Shown piece by piece: positions 27,383 to 36,292 of a stretch of 50,700 nucleotides of DNA (the first letter of the stretch is position 1; every line of letters begins with the position of its first letter). Both the position numbers and the translations under genes were made by a program. The stretch covers positions 1-50,700 of the IMG/VR virus record IMGVR_UViG_3300028024_000181. One strand, given 5' to 3'. Under the pieces are notes generated by a model that did not search any database, had not been told where the DNA came from, and saw only the letters and a program-made list of their open reading frames with translations. Origin of the DNA: a virus.

Positions 27383-30300
27383 ATGCTCGAACTCGAATAT
27401 GCCGACCCGTACCAGGTCGCGCGCGAGTCACTCAGCTCGCTTGTGCCGCCCGAGCGGCAGACCGTCGCAGAGTACGCGGTGCTGCACCGGCACCTGTCGA
27501 ACCAGGGCGGCGGTTATGTCGGTCGCTGGCACCACGAAAAAGCGCCGTACCTCGTCGGCCCGATGGAGACGCTTACGCGTCTCGACTATCTGACGACGGT
27601 GGTGGTCGGGCCCGGCCAGTCCGGCAAGGCTCTCGCGCTTGACACGCCGATCCCGACGCCGACCGGATGGTCGACTATGGGTGCGCTGCGCGTCGGCGAT
27701 AGGGTGTTCGATGAGCGCGGCCGCGTCTGCTCCGTCACGTTCGTGACCGACGTGATGCTTAACCATCTCTGCTACCGGGTTTCGTTTTCCGATGGCACCT
27801 CGATCGTGGCTGATGCGGACCACATCTGGGCGGTGGAAACGCACGCACGCCTGCGCTTGCCTGATGGATCACGACCGCACGTGTGGGATGCGAAGAAGCT
27901 GATCACCACCGAACGCATGTCGCGGGACGCGGTCAACGAGCGTGCTGATACGACAAATCGATACGCGATCCGAGTCGCGGGTGCTCTCGAACTGCCGGAG
28001 GTCGAGTTACTGATTGATCCATACGTGCTTGGTGTCTGGCTCGGTGACGGGAACTCGCATTCGGCCCAGTTCACGATTCACGAGAACGACCGGCGGATTG
28101 CCGATGAGATCGAGCGCGCGGGATACCCGGTGGAGACTGTTGCGCGAACGCCTACTGGCGTACTGACATTGCAGTTGCGCGTCCCCGGCTGGGATCTAAA
28201 CTTCTGCTCGCGAGGACATGATCGTAGGATCAAGCCAGACTACGCGCGCGGCGACTGCCGTGAATGCGTGCAGCAGGATGCGATGTTTCGCAAATACGGA
28301 ACCCCACGCGACGAACCTCGTGCGCGCGATACATTCTCGGCGCGGCTCCAGTGCCTCGGGGTATTGAAGGACAAGCACATCCCGGCCGCGTATCTGCGAG
28401 CGAGCCGCGCGCAGAGACTTGCGCTGCTTCAGGGGCTGATGGACACAGATGGCACGATCGGTAAAACGGGGAGCCGTGCGCAGTTCTCCAGTTGCAGTGA
28501 ACGGCTGTCGAGAGACACTCTGGAGCTTGTGCGATCGCTTGGTCTGAAGCCGACGATCCGTTCGCGTATCGCGCATGCGGTTGTGAATGGCATGCCGAGT
28601 GGCGGATCCAACGCATATAGCGTTGATTTCACGGCGTACGCCGAGATACACGTGTTCAGGTTGCCGCGCAAGGCCGCGCGGCAGATCTCGAGCATCGGGC
28701 GCCGCGTGACGGAAACCAGGCGTCGACGGGTCGTCGGCGTTTCACGCGTTGAATCCGTTCCCGTTCGATGCATTCAGGTCGACAGCGAGTCGCATCTTTA
28801 TCTCGCTGGCGAAGCGATGGTTCCGACGCACAATACAGAGATTGCGCAGAACTGGCTGCTCAAGTCGGTGGCCAACGACCCGGCCGACGTGCTGTGGTAC
28901 ATGCAGACCGACCCGGGTCTCGAGTCGTATGTGAAGAGCCGGATCAACCCGATGATCGACTCGCATCCCGAGATGGCGATGCGCCTCGGGTCGAAGCCGA
29001 TCGACGACTCGCTGCACTTCAAGCGGTTCGATGGGATGCGCGTCGAGTTTCTCTCGGCCGCGCCGAACAACGTCATCAACAAGTCGGCGCCGCGGATCGT
29101 TGCCGACGAGGTGGACGCCTACGACAAGGCGCTTGGCGACGTCAAGACTCTGCTCGATGTGCGCCGGCAGACCTTTCAGCGTCAATCGATGCTGTTGGCC
29201 ATGAGCCACCCGGACCGCGCGCGCGGCCTCGTCCCGGATCGCGACTGGTCGGAAGGGATCATGGCCATGTACGGCGACAGCGATCGTCGCATCTGGTATT
29301 GGCCATGCCCACACTGTGGCGCATGGTCTAGTCCTGTTCCGATCGCGGCGCGCTATATGGCGCTGCACTACGACGAGAAACAGACGCTCGATGAGATCGA
29401 GCGGAATACGCGACTCATATGTCCAGTGAATGGATGCCTCATTGAGGACCGCGAGCGGCGCGCGATGAATGTCGCCGCGTTCCGGTCCCCGTTCGGTGGA
29501 TGGATCGGCGACGGTCAGGAGATATCGCAGGACGGGATTGTCACTGGCGAACTGGTTGCCCGTAAAAGTGCGGGCTTCTGGATCGTCGGTGCGATGTCGC
29601 CGTTCATCCTGGGCGGCATCGGCGGTCTCGCGCGGGCGAAGGTCAAGGCAGAGCGTGAGCTGGAGGTCAGCGGCGAAGACATGGCGCTCCGCCAGGTCAC
29701 GGTCAAGCAGCTCGGCTTTCCCTATGCAGCAACGCGCGGTGTCGGTTCGATCGACGCGAATGTACTTGCCGAGCGCGCGGATTCGGAACTGAAACTCGGC
29801 ATCGTGCCCGAAGGCGTGCGCTTCCTCGTTACCGCCATCGACTGTCAGCTCGCGCACTTCGAGTGGCTTACACGCGGATTCGGTATCGACGGAGAAAGCT
29901 GGGTCATCGACAAGGGTCGCATACCCGGCGATCCCGCGACATCCGCGGAAGACTGGGATCAGATCATCAACCTGATCAAGCGGACATATCCGCTTGCCGA
30001 CGGATCTGGTCGCGCAATGCCCGTCCGCGCGCTGGGTTTTGACAGCTACGGGCAGCCGGGCGTGACGCAGCAGGCCTATGCCGCGTGGCGACGCTGGAAG
30101 AAGGCCGGTCTCACGCGGTTGATCGGGAAGATCTCCGGGCGGGATGCGTGGACGGTCATTCCGACGAAGGGTGCCGACAAGCTCGCCGCGCCGCGCCTGA
30201 TGGTCGTGTATCCGGATACGTCGCGCAAGGCAAACCGGGCGGCCTCGAGTGGTGACGTTCCGGTCGCGCGTTTCAACCCGAATCTGTTCAAGGATGACCT

Positions 30301-30691
30301 CGCCGGACAGCTGCAGCTCGCCGAGCCGGGAAAGCTGTATGTGCATTTTCCGCACGCGTTGCGCTCGCAGGAGCAGCCACACGTGTGGTTCGAGCAGCTC
30401 ACGTCCGAAACGCGCACGAAGAACGGCGGTTGGGAAAAGAGCGCCGCGGGTCGCCGTAACGAAGCACTCGACCTGATGGTGCTGACGCACATGCTCGCGC
30501 AATTGCATGGTCTGAACCGCATTTCGTGGGACAAGCCGCCCTCCTGGGCAAAGCCGTGGGACACCAACTCGTCCCTCGTCGCGGTGAGCACGGCTTCGAC
30601 AAGCCCCGGCTCAACCGGATCCACGTCGTCGACGGCGCCGCAAAGCGCGCCGCGCGAGAAGAAAAAGTCAGCAGTTCACCGGTACCGATAA
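27383..30691 (+). CDS. Terminase large subunit (gpA family) interrupted by an intein
   Basis: The 1102-residue precursor contains a 402-residue intein (residues 83-484), so the spliced protein is about 700 residues, normal for the lambda gpA family. The Walker A motif GPGQSGK|T is split by the intein. Walker B is RIVADEVDAYD (about residue 570). A CPHC...CPVNGC zinc cluster follows. The nuclease part has FLVTAIDCQLAHFEW and ALGFDSYG with the expected acidic residues, and it ends with LDLMVLTHMLAQLHG. It powers DNA packaging and cuts concatemers, together with the small subunit upstream and the portal downstream. Splicing must occur before it can bind ATP. Confidence 0.93.
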   Translation: MLELEYADPYQVARESLSSLVPPERQTVAEYAVLHRHLSNQGGGYVGRWHHEKAPYLVGPMETLTRLDYLTTVVVGPGQSGKALALDTPIPTPTGWSTMGALRVGDRVFDERGRVCSVTFVTDVMLNHLCYRVSFSDGTSIVADADHIWAVETHARLRLPDGSRPHVWDAKKLITTERMSRDAVNERADTTNRYAIRVAGALELPEVELLIDPYVLGVWLGDGNSHSAQFTIHENDRRIADEIERAGYPVETVARTPTGVLTLQLRVPGWDLNFCSRGHDRRIKPDYARGDCRECVQQDAMFRKYGTPRDEPRARDTFSARLQCLGVLKDKHIPAAYLRASRAQRLALLQGLMDTDGTIGKTGSRAQFSSCSERLSRDTLELVRSLGLKPTIRSRIAHAVVNGMPSGGSNAYSVDFTAYAEIHVFRLPRKAARQISSIGRRVTETRRRRVVGVSRVESVPVRCIQVDSESHLYLAGEAMVPTHNTEIAQNWLLKSVANDPADVLWYMQTDPGLESYVKSRINPMIDSHPEMAMRLGSKPIDDSLHFKRFDGMRVEFLSAAPNNVINKSAPRIVADEVDAYDKALGDVKTLLDVRRQTFQRQSMLLAMSHPDRARGLVPDRDWSEGIMAMYGDSDRRIWYWPCPHCGAWSSPVPIAARYMALHYDEKQTLDEIERNTRLICPVNGCLIEDRERRAMNVAAFRSPFGGWIGDGQEISQDGIVTGELVARKSAGFWIVGAMSPFILGGIGGLARAKVKAERELEVSGEDMALRQVTVKQLGFPYAATRGVGSIDANVLAERADSELKLGIVPEGVRFLVTAIDCQLAHFEWLTRGFGIDGESWVIDKGRIPGDPATSAEDWDQIINLIKRTYPLADGSGRAMPVRALGFDSYGQPGVTQQAYAAWRRWKKAGLTRLIGKISGRDAWTVIPTKGADKLAAPRLMVVYPDTSRKANRAASSGDVPVARFNPNLFKDDLAGQLQLAEPGKLYVHFPHALRSQEQPHVWFEQLTSETRTKNGGWEKSAAGRRNEALDLMVLTHMLAQLHGLNRISWDKPPSWAKPWDTNSSLVAVSTASTSPGSTGSTSSTAPQSAPREKKKSAVHRYR
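27629..28834 (+). mobile_element. Class 3-like intein with LAGLIDADG endonuclease in terL
   Basis: The in-frame element of 402 residues starts with Ala (ALALDTPIPTPTGW) and ends with THN before a Thr. Ala at position 1, Trp at 67 (DADHIWAV), Cys at 381 (VRCIQVDS) and Thr at 400 form the W-C-T set of class 3 inteins, which splice without a residue-1 nucleophile. Two LAGLIDADG motifs (VLGVWLGDG at 133-141 and LQGLMDTDG at 267-275) keep both catalytic Asp, so homing activity is likely intact. A Cys/His cluster (C193, H197, C210, C213) inserted between them could bind zinc. Confidence 0.9.
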
Positions 30692-30693
30692 AC

Positions 30694-30963
30694 ATGGCCA
30701 CAAACGATCTCTGTTCGCCGCTGTACGGCATGACCGATGCGCAGCTGCAGGCCGCGCTCGCGGCCGCGCAGCAGGCGTATATCGATCTGCGCACGGGAGA
30801 CAAGGCCGTGACGGTGGCATACGCGCAGGGTGATGGGTCGCGGAGCGTCACATTCCAGACCACGAACCTTGCCGCGGTCCGGATGTTTATAAGTGACCTG
30901 CAGGCAGCTCTCAACCCGGGCGTGAAGATGTGCAAGCGCCGTCGCATGGTTCCGTTGTTCTGA
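30694..30963 (+). CDS. gpW-like head-tail joining protein
   Basis: The 89-residue product (MTDAQLQAALAAAQQAYIDLRTGDKAVTVAYAQGDGSRSVTFQTTN..., LAAVRMFISDLQAALNP) has the size and layout of lambda gpW. It has two helices flanking a beta-hairpin and a basic C-terminus. GpW binds below the portal and closes the head before tail joining. Its place between terminase and portal is the lambda order. Its stop overlaps the portal start (TGATG). Confidence 0.85.
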   Translation: MATNDLCSPLYGMTDAQLQAALAAAQQAYIDLRTGDKAVTVAYAQGDGSRSVTFQTTNLAAVRMFISDLQAALNPGVKMCKRRRMVPLF

Positions 30964-32618
30964 TGAGCAGCGCAACCACACTGGTCGACGCGAGCGGCCG
31001 GCCGCTGCGCGCGCGCGCGAATACCGGCGCCGGTCCTGGTAACCTGGCGAACAACGTGGGCCGTGCGTTCTTCCCGTATCAGGCCGCGGACTGGCAGACG
31101 CAGGAGATGGGCGCGTGGCTGCCGTGGATCCGCTCACCCGATGCCGAGATCAACCAGTTCCGCGACCGCATGGTCGCGCGCTCGCGCGACCAGGTTCGCA
31201 ACGACGGTCGCTCGAGCGGCGGTATCACGCGGATCCTCGACAACGCCGTCGGCGCCTCGCTGCGTTTGTCGGCGGCGCCGGACTATCGCGCGCTCGCCGA
31301 GATCAGCGGAGCAGCTTTCGATATCAAGTGGGCGAATGAATTCAGGCGTGCAGTAGAGGCACGGTGGCGCCTCTTTTCGAACGATTTTGGTCGCTACAAC
31401 GACGTGTCCCGTCAGCTCACCGTCTCGCAGCAACTGCGCCTAGCGTTGCGCCACAAGCTGATTGATGGCGAGGACCTGGTCATCAATTACTGGATGCCGG
31501 AACGGGTGGGGCGCGGCGGCGCGCGATATGCGACGGCCTATCTCGTTGTGGATCCTGACCGCCTGTCGAATCCCAACCAGATGGTCGACACGCGCCATAT
31601 GCGCAATGGCGTGGAAGTGGATGAAAACGGCGTGCCGCTGGCGTACCACATCCGCAAAGCGCACCAGAACGACTGGTACAACTCCGTCGAAAGCATGATC
31701 TGGGAGCGCGTCGAACGCGAGGATGACGACGGCTGGCTGCGCGTGATCCACGACTTCGAGCGTGATCGCGCCGGCCAGAACCGTGGTGTGGGCGTCTTTA
31801 TTCCAGTGCTCGCACACGCAAAGATGCTTGCGCGCTACTACGGTATCGAGCTGCAGGCGGCAGCGCTCGCCGCGTCGATCGGTACATACGTCACCAGCCC
31901 ATACGACCCGTCGGAAGTTCAGGACGCGGTCGGCGGCGAGGATCACGAGCTCGGTTATTACCAGGGTCTGCGGGCGGAATGGAACGAAGAGCGCCCGGCG
32001 ATGTTCAACGGTGTGCGCGTGCCGGCGCTTGCGCCCGGCGAAGACATCAAGGCGCTCACGTCCGACCATCCGCACAACGGCTTTACCGAGTTCGTGCACG
32101 AGATGCAGGGCTGTGTTGCATCGGCCCTCGGGATTTCGCTCGAGCAGGTTACGCAGGACTGGTCGAGGAGCAACTACTCGAATATGCGTGGCTCTTTGCT
32201 GGAGAGCTGGAAGACGCTGATTCGACGTCGGCTCGAATTTTCCGCAGGTACGGCGACTCCCATGTACGCCGTTTGGCTTCGCGAATCGATGGAGAACGGC
32301 GAGCTGCCGCTTCCGAACGGCGCGCCCGACTTCCTGGATGGGGTGACGGCATACGCGGGCTGCAGCTGGCTCGGGCCTGCACGCGGCTGGGTAGATCCGG
32401 TGAAAGAGCCGCAGGGTTCGATCCTGAAGATGGATGCGGCGCTGACCACGCTCAAGCAGGAAGCCGCCGAGCAGGGCTCCGACTGGGAGGAACTGCTCGA
32501 TCAGCGTCAGATCGAGATCGAGGCCTTCCGCGAACGCGGCATTCCATTGCCCGAATGGGGCGGAAGTGAAATGGCCACCCGCACCGATGAACCCCCTCAG
32601 CAACCGCAGGCAGCATGA
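30963..32618 (+). CDS. Portal protein (lambda gpB family)
   Basis: The 551-residue product shows the gpB pattern: AEINQFRDRMVARSRDQVRN and SGGITRILDNAVGASLRL at the N-terminus. Later parts are VDPDRLSNPNQMVDTRHMRNGVEVDENG, HDFERDRAGQNRGVGVF and TQDWSRSNYSNMRGS. It forms the dodecameric portal ring through which DNA enters the head. The order gpW, portal, protease follows the lambda head module. It overlaps the protease gene by 4 nt. Confidence 0.92.
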   Translation: MSSATTLVDASGRPLRARANTGAGPGNLANNVGRAFFPYQAADWQTQEMGAWLPWIRSPDAEINQFRDRMVARSRDQVRNDGRSSGGITRILDNAVGASLRLSAAPDYRALAEISGAAFDIKWANEFRRAVEARWRLFSNDFGRYNDVSRQLTVSQQLRLALRHKLIDGEDLVINYWMPERVGRGGARYATAYLVVDPDRLSNPNQMVDTRHMRNGVEVDENGVPLAYHIRKAHQNDWYNSVESMIWERVEREDDDGWLRVIHDFERDRAGQNRGVGVFIPVLAHAKMLARYYGIELQAAALAASIGTYVTSPYDPSEVQDAVGGEDHELGYYQGLRAEWNEERPAMFNGVRVPALAPGEDIKALTSDHPHNGFTEFVHEMQGCVASALGISLEQVTQDWSRSNYSNMRGSLLESWKTLIRRRLEFSAGTATPMYAVWLRESMENGELPLPNGAPDFLDGVTAYAGCSWLGPARGWVDPVKEPQGSILKMDAALTTLKQEAAEQGSDWEELLDQRQIEIEAFRERGIPLPEWGGSEMATRTDEPPQQPQAA

Positions 32619-33496
32619 GCAACTATCCGCATCTTGCAACGCGGCTTTTCAACGTGCCGATCGCTATCGCGCCGCAGAAGGCTGAAATCGTTATGGCAGC
32701 GCTCGCGGACCGCTTCGGAATCGCGAAGATGTTCCGCGGCAGCGGCGACATGGTGGTGCTGGCTGACGGCGGCGCGCAGGCATTCCTGCAAAGCGCCGAC
32801 ACATCGCGAGCCGACTATCGCCCGTATGAGGTCGTGGAGGGGGTTGCGATCGTTCCTATCGAGGGAACGCTTGTGCACAAGCTCGGCGAATTGCGGCCCT
32901 ATTCGGGCATGACCGGTTACGACGGCATCCGTGCCAATCTGAGCATGGCGATGGCCGACGAGGGCGTGCGAGCGATCGTGCTGGACATCGATTCGCCCGG
33001 CGGCGAGGTCGCCGGCTGCTTCGATCTCGTGGACTCGATCTATGCCGCGCGCGACGTCAAGCCGATTTGGGCCATTTGCACCGAGAGTGCCTATTCGGCC
33101 GCGTACGCGATCGCGACGGCGGCGAGCCGGATCATCGTCCCGCGCACCGGCGGCACCGGCAGCGTCGGCGTCATATGCATGCATGTCGATTTTTCGCAGG
33201 CGCTCACGAAAGCGGGAATCGAGGTCGAACTCATCTACTTCGGCGACAAGAAAGCGGACGGCAGCGACATGAAGCCGTTGTCGAAGGACGCGCGCGCGCG
33301 GTTTCAATCCGACGTCAACGCGATGGGCCAGTTATTTGTTGAGACCGTGGCGCGTAACCGCGGCCTCACTACCGCAAATGTGCGAGGCACACAGGCCGGC
33401 ACATTCCTCGGCGCCGCTGGCGTCGAAATCGGCTTCGCGGACGCAGTGATGTCGCCCGATGAAGCATTCGCATCCTTGCTCGACGAGCTGGGCTGA
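32615..33496 (+). CDS. S49-family head maturation protease (lambda gpC-like)
   Basis: The 293-residue product contains an S49/SppA-like fold. Its parts are VAIVPIEGTLVHKLG, IVLDIDSPGGEVAGCFDLVD and a nucleophile region ESAYSAAYAIATAASRI, then TGSVGVICMHVDFSQAL. The Ser in AYSAAY is the likely nucleophile. It would process the portal and scaffold during prohead maturation. The C-terminal scaffold-type extension seen in lambda gpC is absent, and a separate acidic protein follows. Confidence 0.9.
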   Translation: MSNYPHLATRLFNVPIAIAPQKAEIVMAALADRFGIAKMFRGSGDMVVLADGGAQAFLQSADTSRADYRPYEVVEGVAIVPIEGTLVHKLGELRPYSGMTGYDGIRANLSMAMADEGVRAIVLDIDSPGGEVAGCFDLVDSIYAARDVKPIWAICTESAYSAAYAIATAASRIIVPRTGGTGSVGVICMHVDFSQALTKAGIEVELIYFGDKKADGSDMKPLSKDARARFQSDVNAMGQLFVETVARNRGLTTANVRGTQAGTFLGAAGVEIGFADAVMSPDEAFASLLDELG

Positions 33497-33521
33497 CTTA
33501 TCCCACCAACAGGGTAATCAC

Positions 33522-34127
33522 ATGAGCAATTTGTTTCGTAACCTGGCTGCGCGAGGTGGTATCAGCTTCGCCCACCTCGGTAAAGGAGCGGCCCGTGCGG
33601 CCGACGATACGCCTCCCCCTGACGACAAAGGCGGCAAGAACGGCAAAGCCGAAGGCGAAGATACGGGCGATGGTGATCAGAACCGCGAAAACGGCGATGG
33701 CAAAGCCGAAGGCGAAGATCCACCGCCGGACGACAAGGGCGGAAAGAAGGGCAAAGCGAAGGGCGAAGACGGCAAAGACGATCCGAACGCCGAGGACGAT
33801 GACGACGACGAAGAGGAGATGCGCGGCAATAGCGCAGCGGCGAGTGCACGTCGACGTGAGCGGATGCGCTGCGCCCAGATCATGGGCTCGCCGGCCGCAG
33901 GCAGGAACCCTGTTCTGGCCGCGAATCTTGCGTTCAACACGTCGATGACTCGCAAAGAGGCGCTAGCGGTGTTGACCGGCACTCCGGCGCCCGCGGCGAC
34001 CGCGCCGGTGTCACGTCGTAATCCGTCGCTTGGCGCTGGCGGTGAACGCGGGGTGAGTTCGGAACAGGCGATCGCATCCAGCTGGGACACCGCCATGCAG
34101 AAAGCACGGCCGGCGCGCAAGCGCTGA
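33522..34127 (+). CDS. Acidic scaffold-like head protein
   Basis: The 201-residue product has a highly acidic, repetitive middle. Repeats of a KAEGED/PPPDDKGGK type are encoded by imperfect DNA repeats near 33620-33770, and a DDDDDEEEM run ends that part. A C-terminal helical part follows (RRERMRCAQIMGSPAAGRN, LAFNTSMTRKEALAVLTG). This C-terminal motif is known from the tails of S49-type phage proteases, where it acts as a scaffold. It is therefore likely the scaffold (Nu3 analogue), here as a separate gene. Confidence 0.7.
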   Translation: MSNLFRNLAARGGISFAHLGKGAARAADDTPPPDDKGGKNGKAEGEDTGDGDQNRENGDGKAEGEDPPPDDKGGKKGKAKGEDGKDDPNAEDDDDDEEEMRGNSAAASARRRERMRCAQIMGSPAAGRNPVLAANLAFNTSMTRKEALAVLTGTPAPAATAPVSRRNPSLGAGGERGVSSEQAIASSWDTAMQKARPARKR

Positions 34128-34167
34128 TCCGTCCCACCCGTCAATCGAACCCTCGAGGTAACTCACC

Positions 34168-34824
34168 ATGACGCAAACCCCTCTCATCGAAGGCCGCCAC
34201 GACGGTGGTTTTCTGGTCAGTGAATCGCGTGGCCACCGTTCCCGCGATCGCGGCACGCTCAGCGGCGCCGCAAAGATTCAGGCGGGCCAGGTCCTCGGCC
34301 GCAAGGTCGGCGGCACCGCGGCGGCCGCTGCCAAGGCCGGCAACACCGGCAATGGCATTTTCACGCTCGACGCGACGACGCCGGTCGTCGGCAATGCCCA
34401 GCCTGGCGTCTACGTCGTGCGATGCGCCACCGCTGCGGCAAACGGAGGCACCTTCCGCGTATTCGATCCGACGGGCGACGTGATCGGCGATGTGGCAGTC
34501 GGCGCCACCTTCAATGACCAGATCAAGTTCGTGATCGCCGACGGCGCGACGGACTTCGTGGTCGGCGACGAATTCGACGTGACGGTTTCCGCCCTGTCGA
34601 AAGCCTACGTGCCGCTCAGCCTGACGGCGACGGACGGATCGCAGGTCGCCTCCGCCATTTCGTTCGCGAACGTCGACGCGACGCTGGCGGACCAGACCGG
34701 CACCGTCGTCACGCGTGACTGCGAGGTCAATGGCTTCGAGCTGTTCTGGCCGACGGGCGCATCCGCGAATCAGATCTCCGCCGGCACCGCGCAGCTCGCT
34801 GCCTTGGGAATCATCGTTCGCTGA
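34168..34824 (+). CDS. Head decoration protein (lambda gpD-like) with an insert
   Basis: The 218-residue product begins and ends like lambda gpD: FLVSESRGHRSRDRGTLSGA and QAGQVLGRKVG at the N-terminus, then TRDCEVNGFELFW and LAALGIIVR at the end. An inserted beta-rich segment of about 80-90 residues (NGIFTLDATTPVVGNAQPGVYVV..., FVVGDEFDVTV) sits in the middle, as in many longer gpD relatives. Trimers would cap the expanded capsid. A GAGG site precedes the ATG. Confidence 0.85.
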   Translation: MTQTPLIEGRHDGGFLVSESRGHRSRDRGTLSGAAKIQAGQVLGRKVGGTAAAAAKAGNTGNGIFTLDATTPVVGNAQPGVYVVRCATAAANGGTFRVFDPTGDVIGDVAVGATFNDQIKFVIADGATDFVVGDEFDVTVSALSKAYVPLSLTATDGSQVASAISFANVDATLADQTGTVVTRDCEVNGFELFWPTGASANQISAGTAQLAALGIIVR

Positions 34825-34861
34825 TCGCCCGTAGCTCTTCCACGTTTTTCCGATAACAGTC

Positions 34862-34887
34862 GGCCGCGCAAGCGGCCATTATTATTT
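34862..34887 (+). other. Stem-loop before the major capsid gene
   Basis: A 6-bp perfect stem (GGCCGC/GCGGCC) with a GCAA tetraloop is followed by ATTATTATTT. The tail is too A-rich for a strong terminator. It may protect or process the mRNA upstream of the most expressed head gene. Confidence 0.5.
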
Positions 34888-34900
34888 CTGGAGCCAAATA

Positions 34901-35938
34901 ATGGCCAGTTTGGACGTGTTTCACCAGGATGCGTTTACGACCATCCAACTGACGACCGCGGTCGACAAATACCCGTTTCAGCCGACGGGCCTCGGCGATC
35001 TGAACATCTTCGAGCCGGACCCGATCCGCACGACGGCGCTTGCAGTCGAGCAGCGGCAGGGCAAGCTCGTCGTCGTCCCGTTCAGCGAGCGTGGTCAGGA
35101 GGGCACGCAACGTACGACGGAACAGCGTGAAGCGCGTTACTTCAAGGTGCCGCGCATCATGCATGCCGACACGCTGTACGCAAACGAAATCCAGGACATC
35201 CGCGCTTTCGGTACCGAGTCCGAGCTCATGCAGGTGCAGGCTGAAGTCGCGCGCCGTCTCAATGGACCAACGGGCCTCACGAGCAACATCGAGTACACGT
35301 GGGAATATCACCGTCTTGCCGCAGTGCAGGGCATGCTGCTCGACGCTGACGGCACGGTGAAATACAACTGGTTCGATGAATTCGGTATCACGCCACCGAG
35401 CCTGGTTCCGTTCAATCTGTCCGCACAGACTCCCAACAGCCTACGGCCCATCGTCAATGGCATTCGCCGGACGATGGCGCGCAAAGCGCAGGGCGCATTT
35501 CTGCCGACGACGAAGATCTTTGCGTTGTGCGGCGACCTGTTCTACGACGAATTGACCAATCACACGGACGTGATTCGGACCTACCTGAACTGGAGTGCGG
35601 CATCGGAGCTGCGCGACGACAGCCAGGGCGCTGCGTTCGAAGCGTTCCCATTCGCCGGGGTGACCTGGTCGAACTACCGCGGCTCGGACGACAACACGAC
35701 GCTCAAGATTCCGGACGACGAAGTTCACTTTTTCCCGGTCGGTGCGCCGGGTGTCTTCCGGGTGGCGTACGCGCCTGGCGAATCGTTTGAATGGGTCAAC
35801 ACCCCGGGCAAGCCGATCTATGTGATCCCGATCTACGATCGCGACCGCAACTCGTTCTGGAAGATGGAAGCGTATTCGTACCCGCTTCACATCTGCACGC
35901 GGCCGGAGGTTCTGCAAAAGGGCCACGCAGGCGCCTAA
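34901..35938 (+). CDS. Major capsid protein (lambda gpE family)
   Basis: The 345-residue product matches gpE: MASLDVFHQDAFTTIQLTTA, QGKLVVVPFSERGQ, ARYFKVPRIMHADTLYANEIQDIRAFG, and a late FPVGAPGVFRVAYAPGESFEWVNTPGKP. It forms the icosahedral shell. The length equals the usual family length. A GGAG site precedes the ATG. Confidence 0.94.
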   Translation: MASLDVFHQDAFTTIQLTTAVDKYPFQPTGLGDLNIFEPDPIRTTALAVEQRQGKLVVVPFSERGQEGTQRTTEQREARYFKVPRIMHADTLYANEIQDIRAFGTESELMQVQAEVARRLNGPTGLTSNIEYTWEYHRLAAVQGMLLDADGTVKYNWFDEFGITPPSLVPFNLSAQTPNSLRPIVNGIRRTMARKAQGAFLPTTKIFALCGDLFYDELTNHTDVIRTYLNWSAASELRDDSQGAAFEAFPFAGVTWSNYRGSDDNTTLKIPDDEVHFFPVGAPGVFRVAYAPGESFEWVNTPGKPIYVIPIYDRDRNSFWKMEAYSYPLHICTRPEVLQKGHAGA

Positions 35939-35941
35939 GCC

Positions 35942-36292
35942 GTGCCGTTCAACTGGCGCGCCGTCACCGACAAGATGAACGGCGTGGTGATGCAGACGTT
36001 CGGCGAGAACGTGCGTGTGCTCTATATGCCTGCGTCGGGGGCGACACCCTACGAAGTTGACGGGGTGTTCGACGAGGCGTTCCTGGATCTCGCTGTTGTC
36101 GACGGCGTGCAGGTTGCGACCGTCCAGCCCCGACTCGGCATTCAGGTGTCGCAGTTCGAGGCAGCGCCTGTACAGGACGATCAGTTGCAGATCAAACGCA
36201 CTGGCCTGATCTACGTCGTGCGCGAGGCCCGGCTCGATGGATGGGGCGGGGGCGGTTTGATGCTCAATCTCATAGGTGGCGATGGTGGCTGA
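35942..36292 (+). CDS. Head-tail joining/attachment protein (FII-like)
   Basis: The 116-residue product (MPFNWRAVTDKMNGVVMQTFGENVRVLYM, RLGIQVSQFEAAPVQDDQLQIKRTGLIYVVREARLDGWG) is beta-rich and has the position and size of lambda FII or phage attachment proteins. Here it would connect the lambda-type head to the Mu-type tail. The start is a GTG, 3 nt after the capsid gene stop. It overlaps the next gene by about 11 nt. Confidence 0.7.
   Translation: MPFNWRAVTDKMNGVVMQTFGENVRVLYMPASGATPYEVDGVFDEAFLDLAVVDGVQVATVQPRLGIQVSQFEAAPVQDDQLQIKRTGLIYVVREARLDGWGGGGLMLNLIGGDGG

Noticed and set aside
28742-30508. Long open frame (588 codons) on the minus strand opposite the terminase gene.
   Set aside because: It has no ribosome-binding site or domain, and the plus frame is a clear terminase. 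High GC content produces such antisense frames.
31440-32639. Open frame of 399 codons on the minus strand opposite the portal gene.
   Set aside because: It is a shadow of the portal coding sequence with no independent signal.
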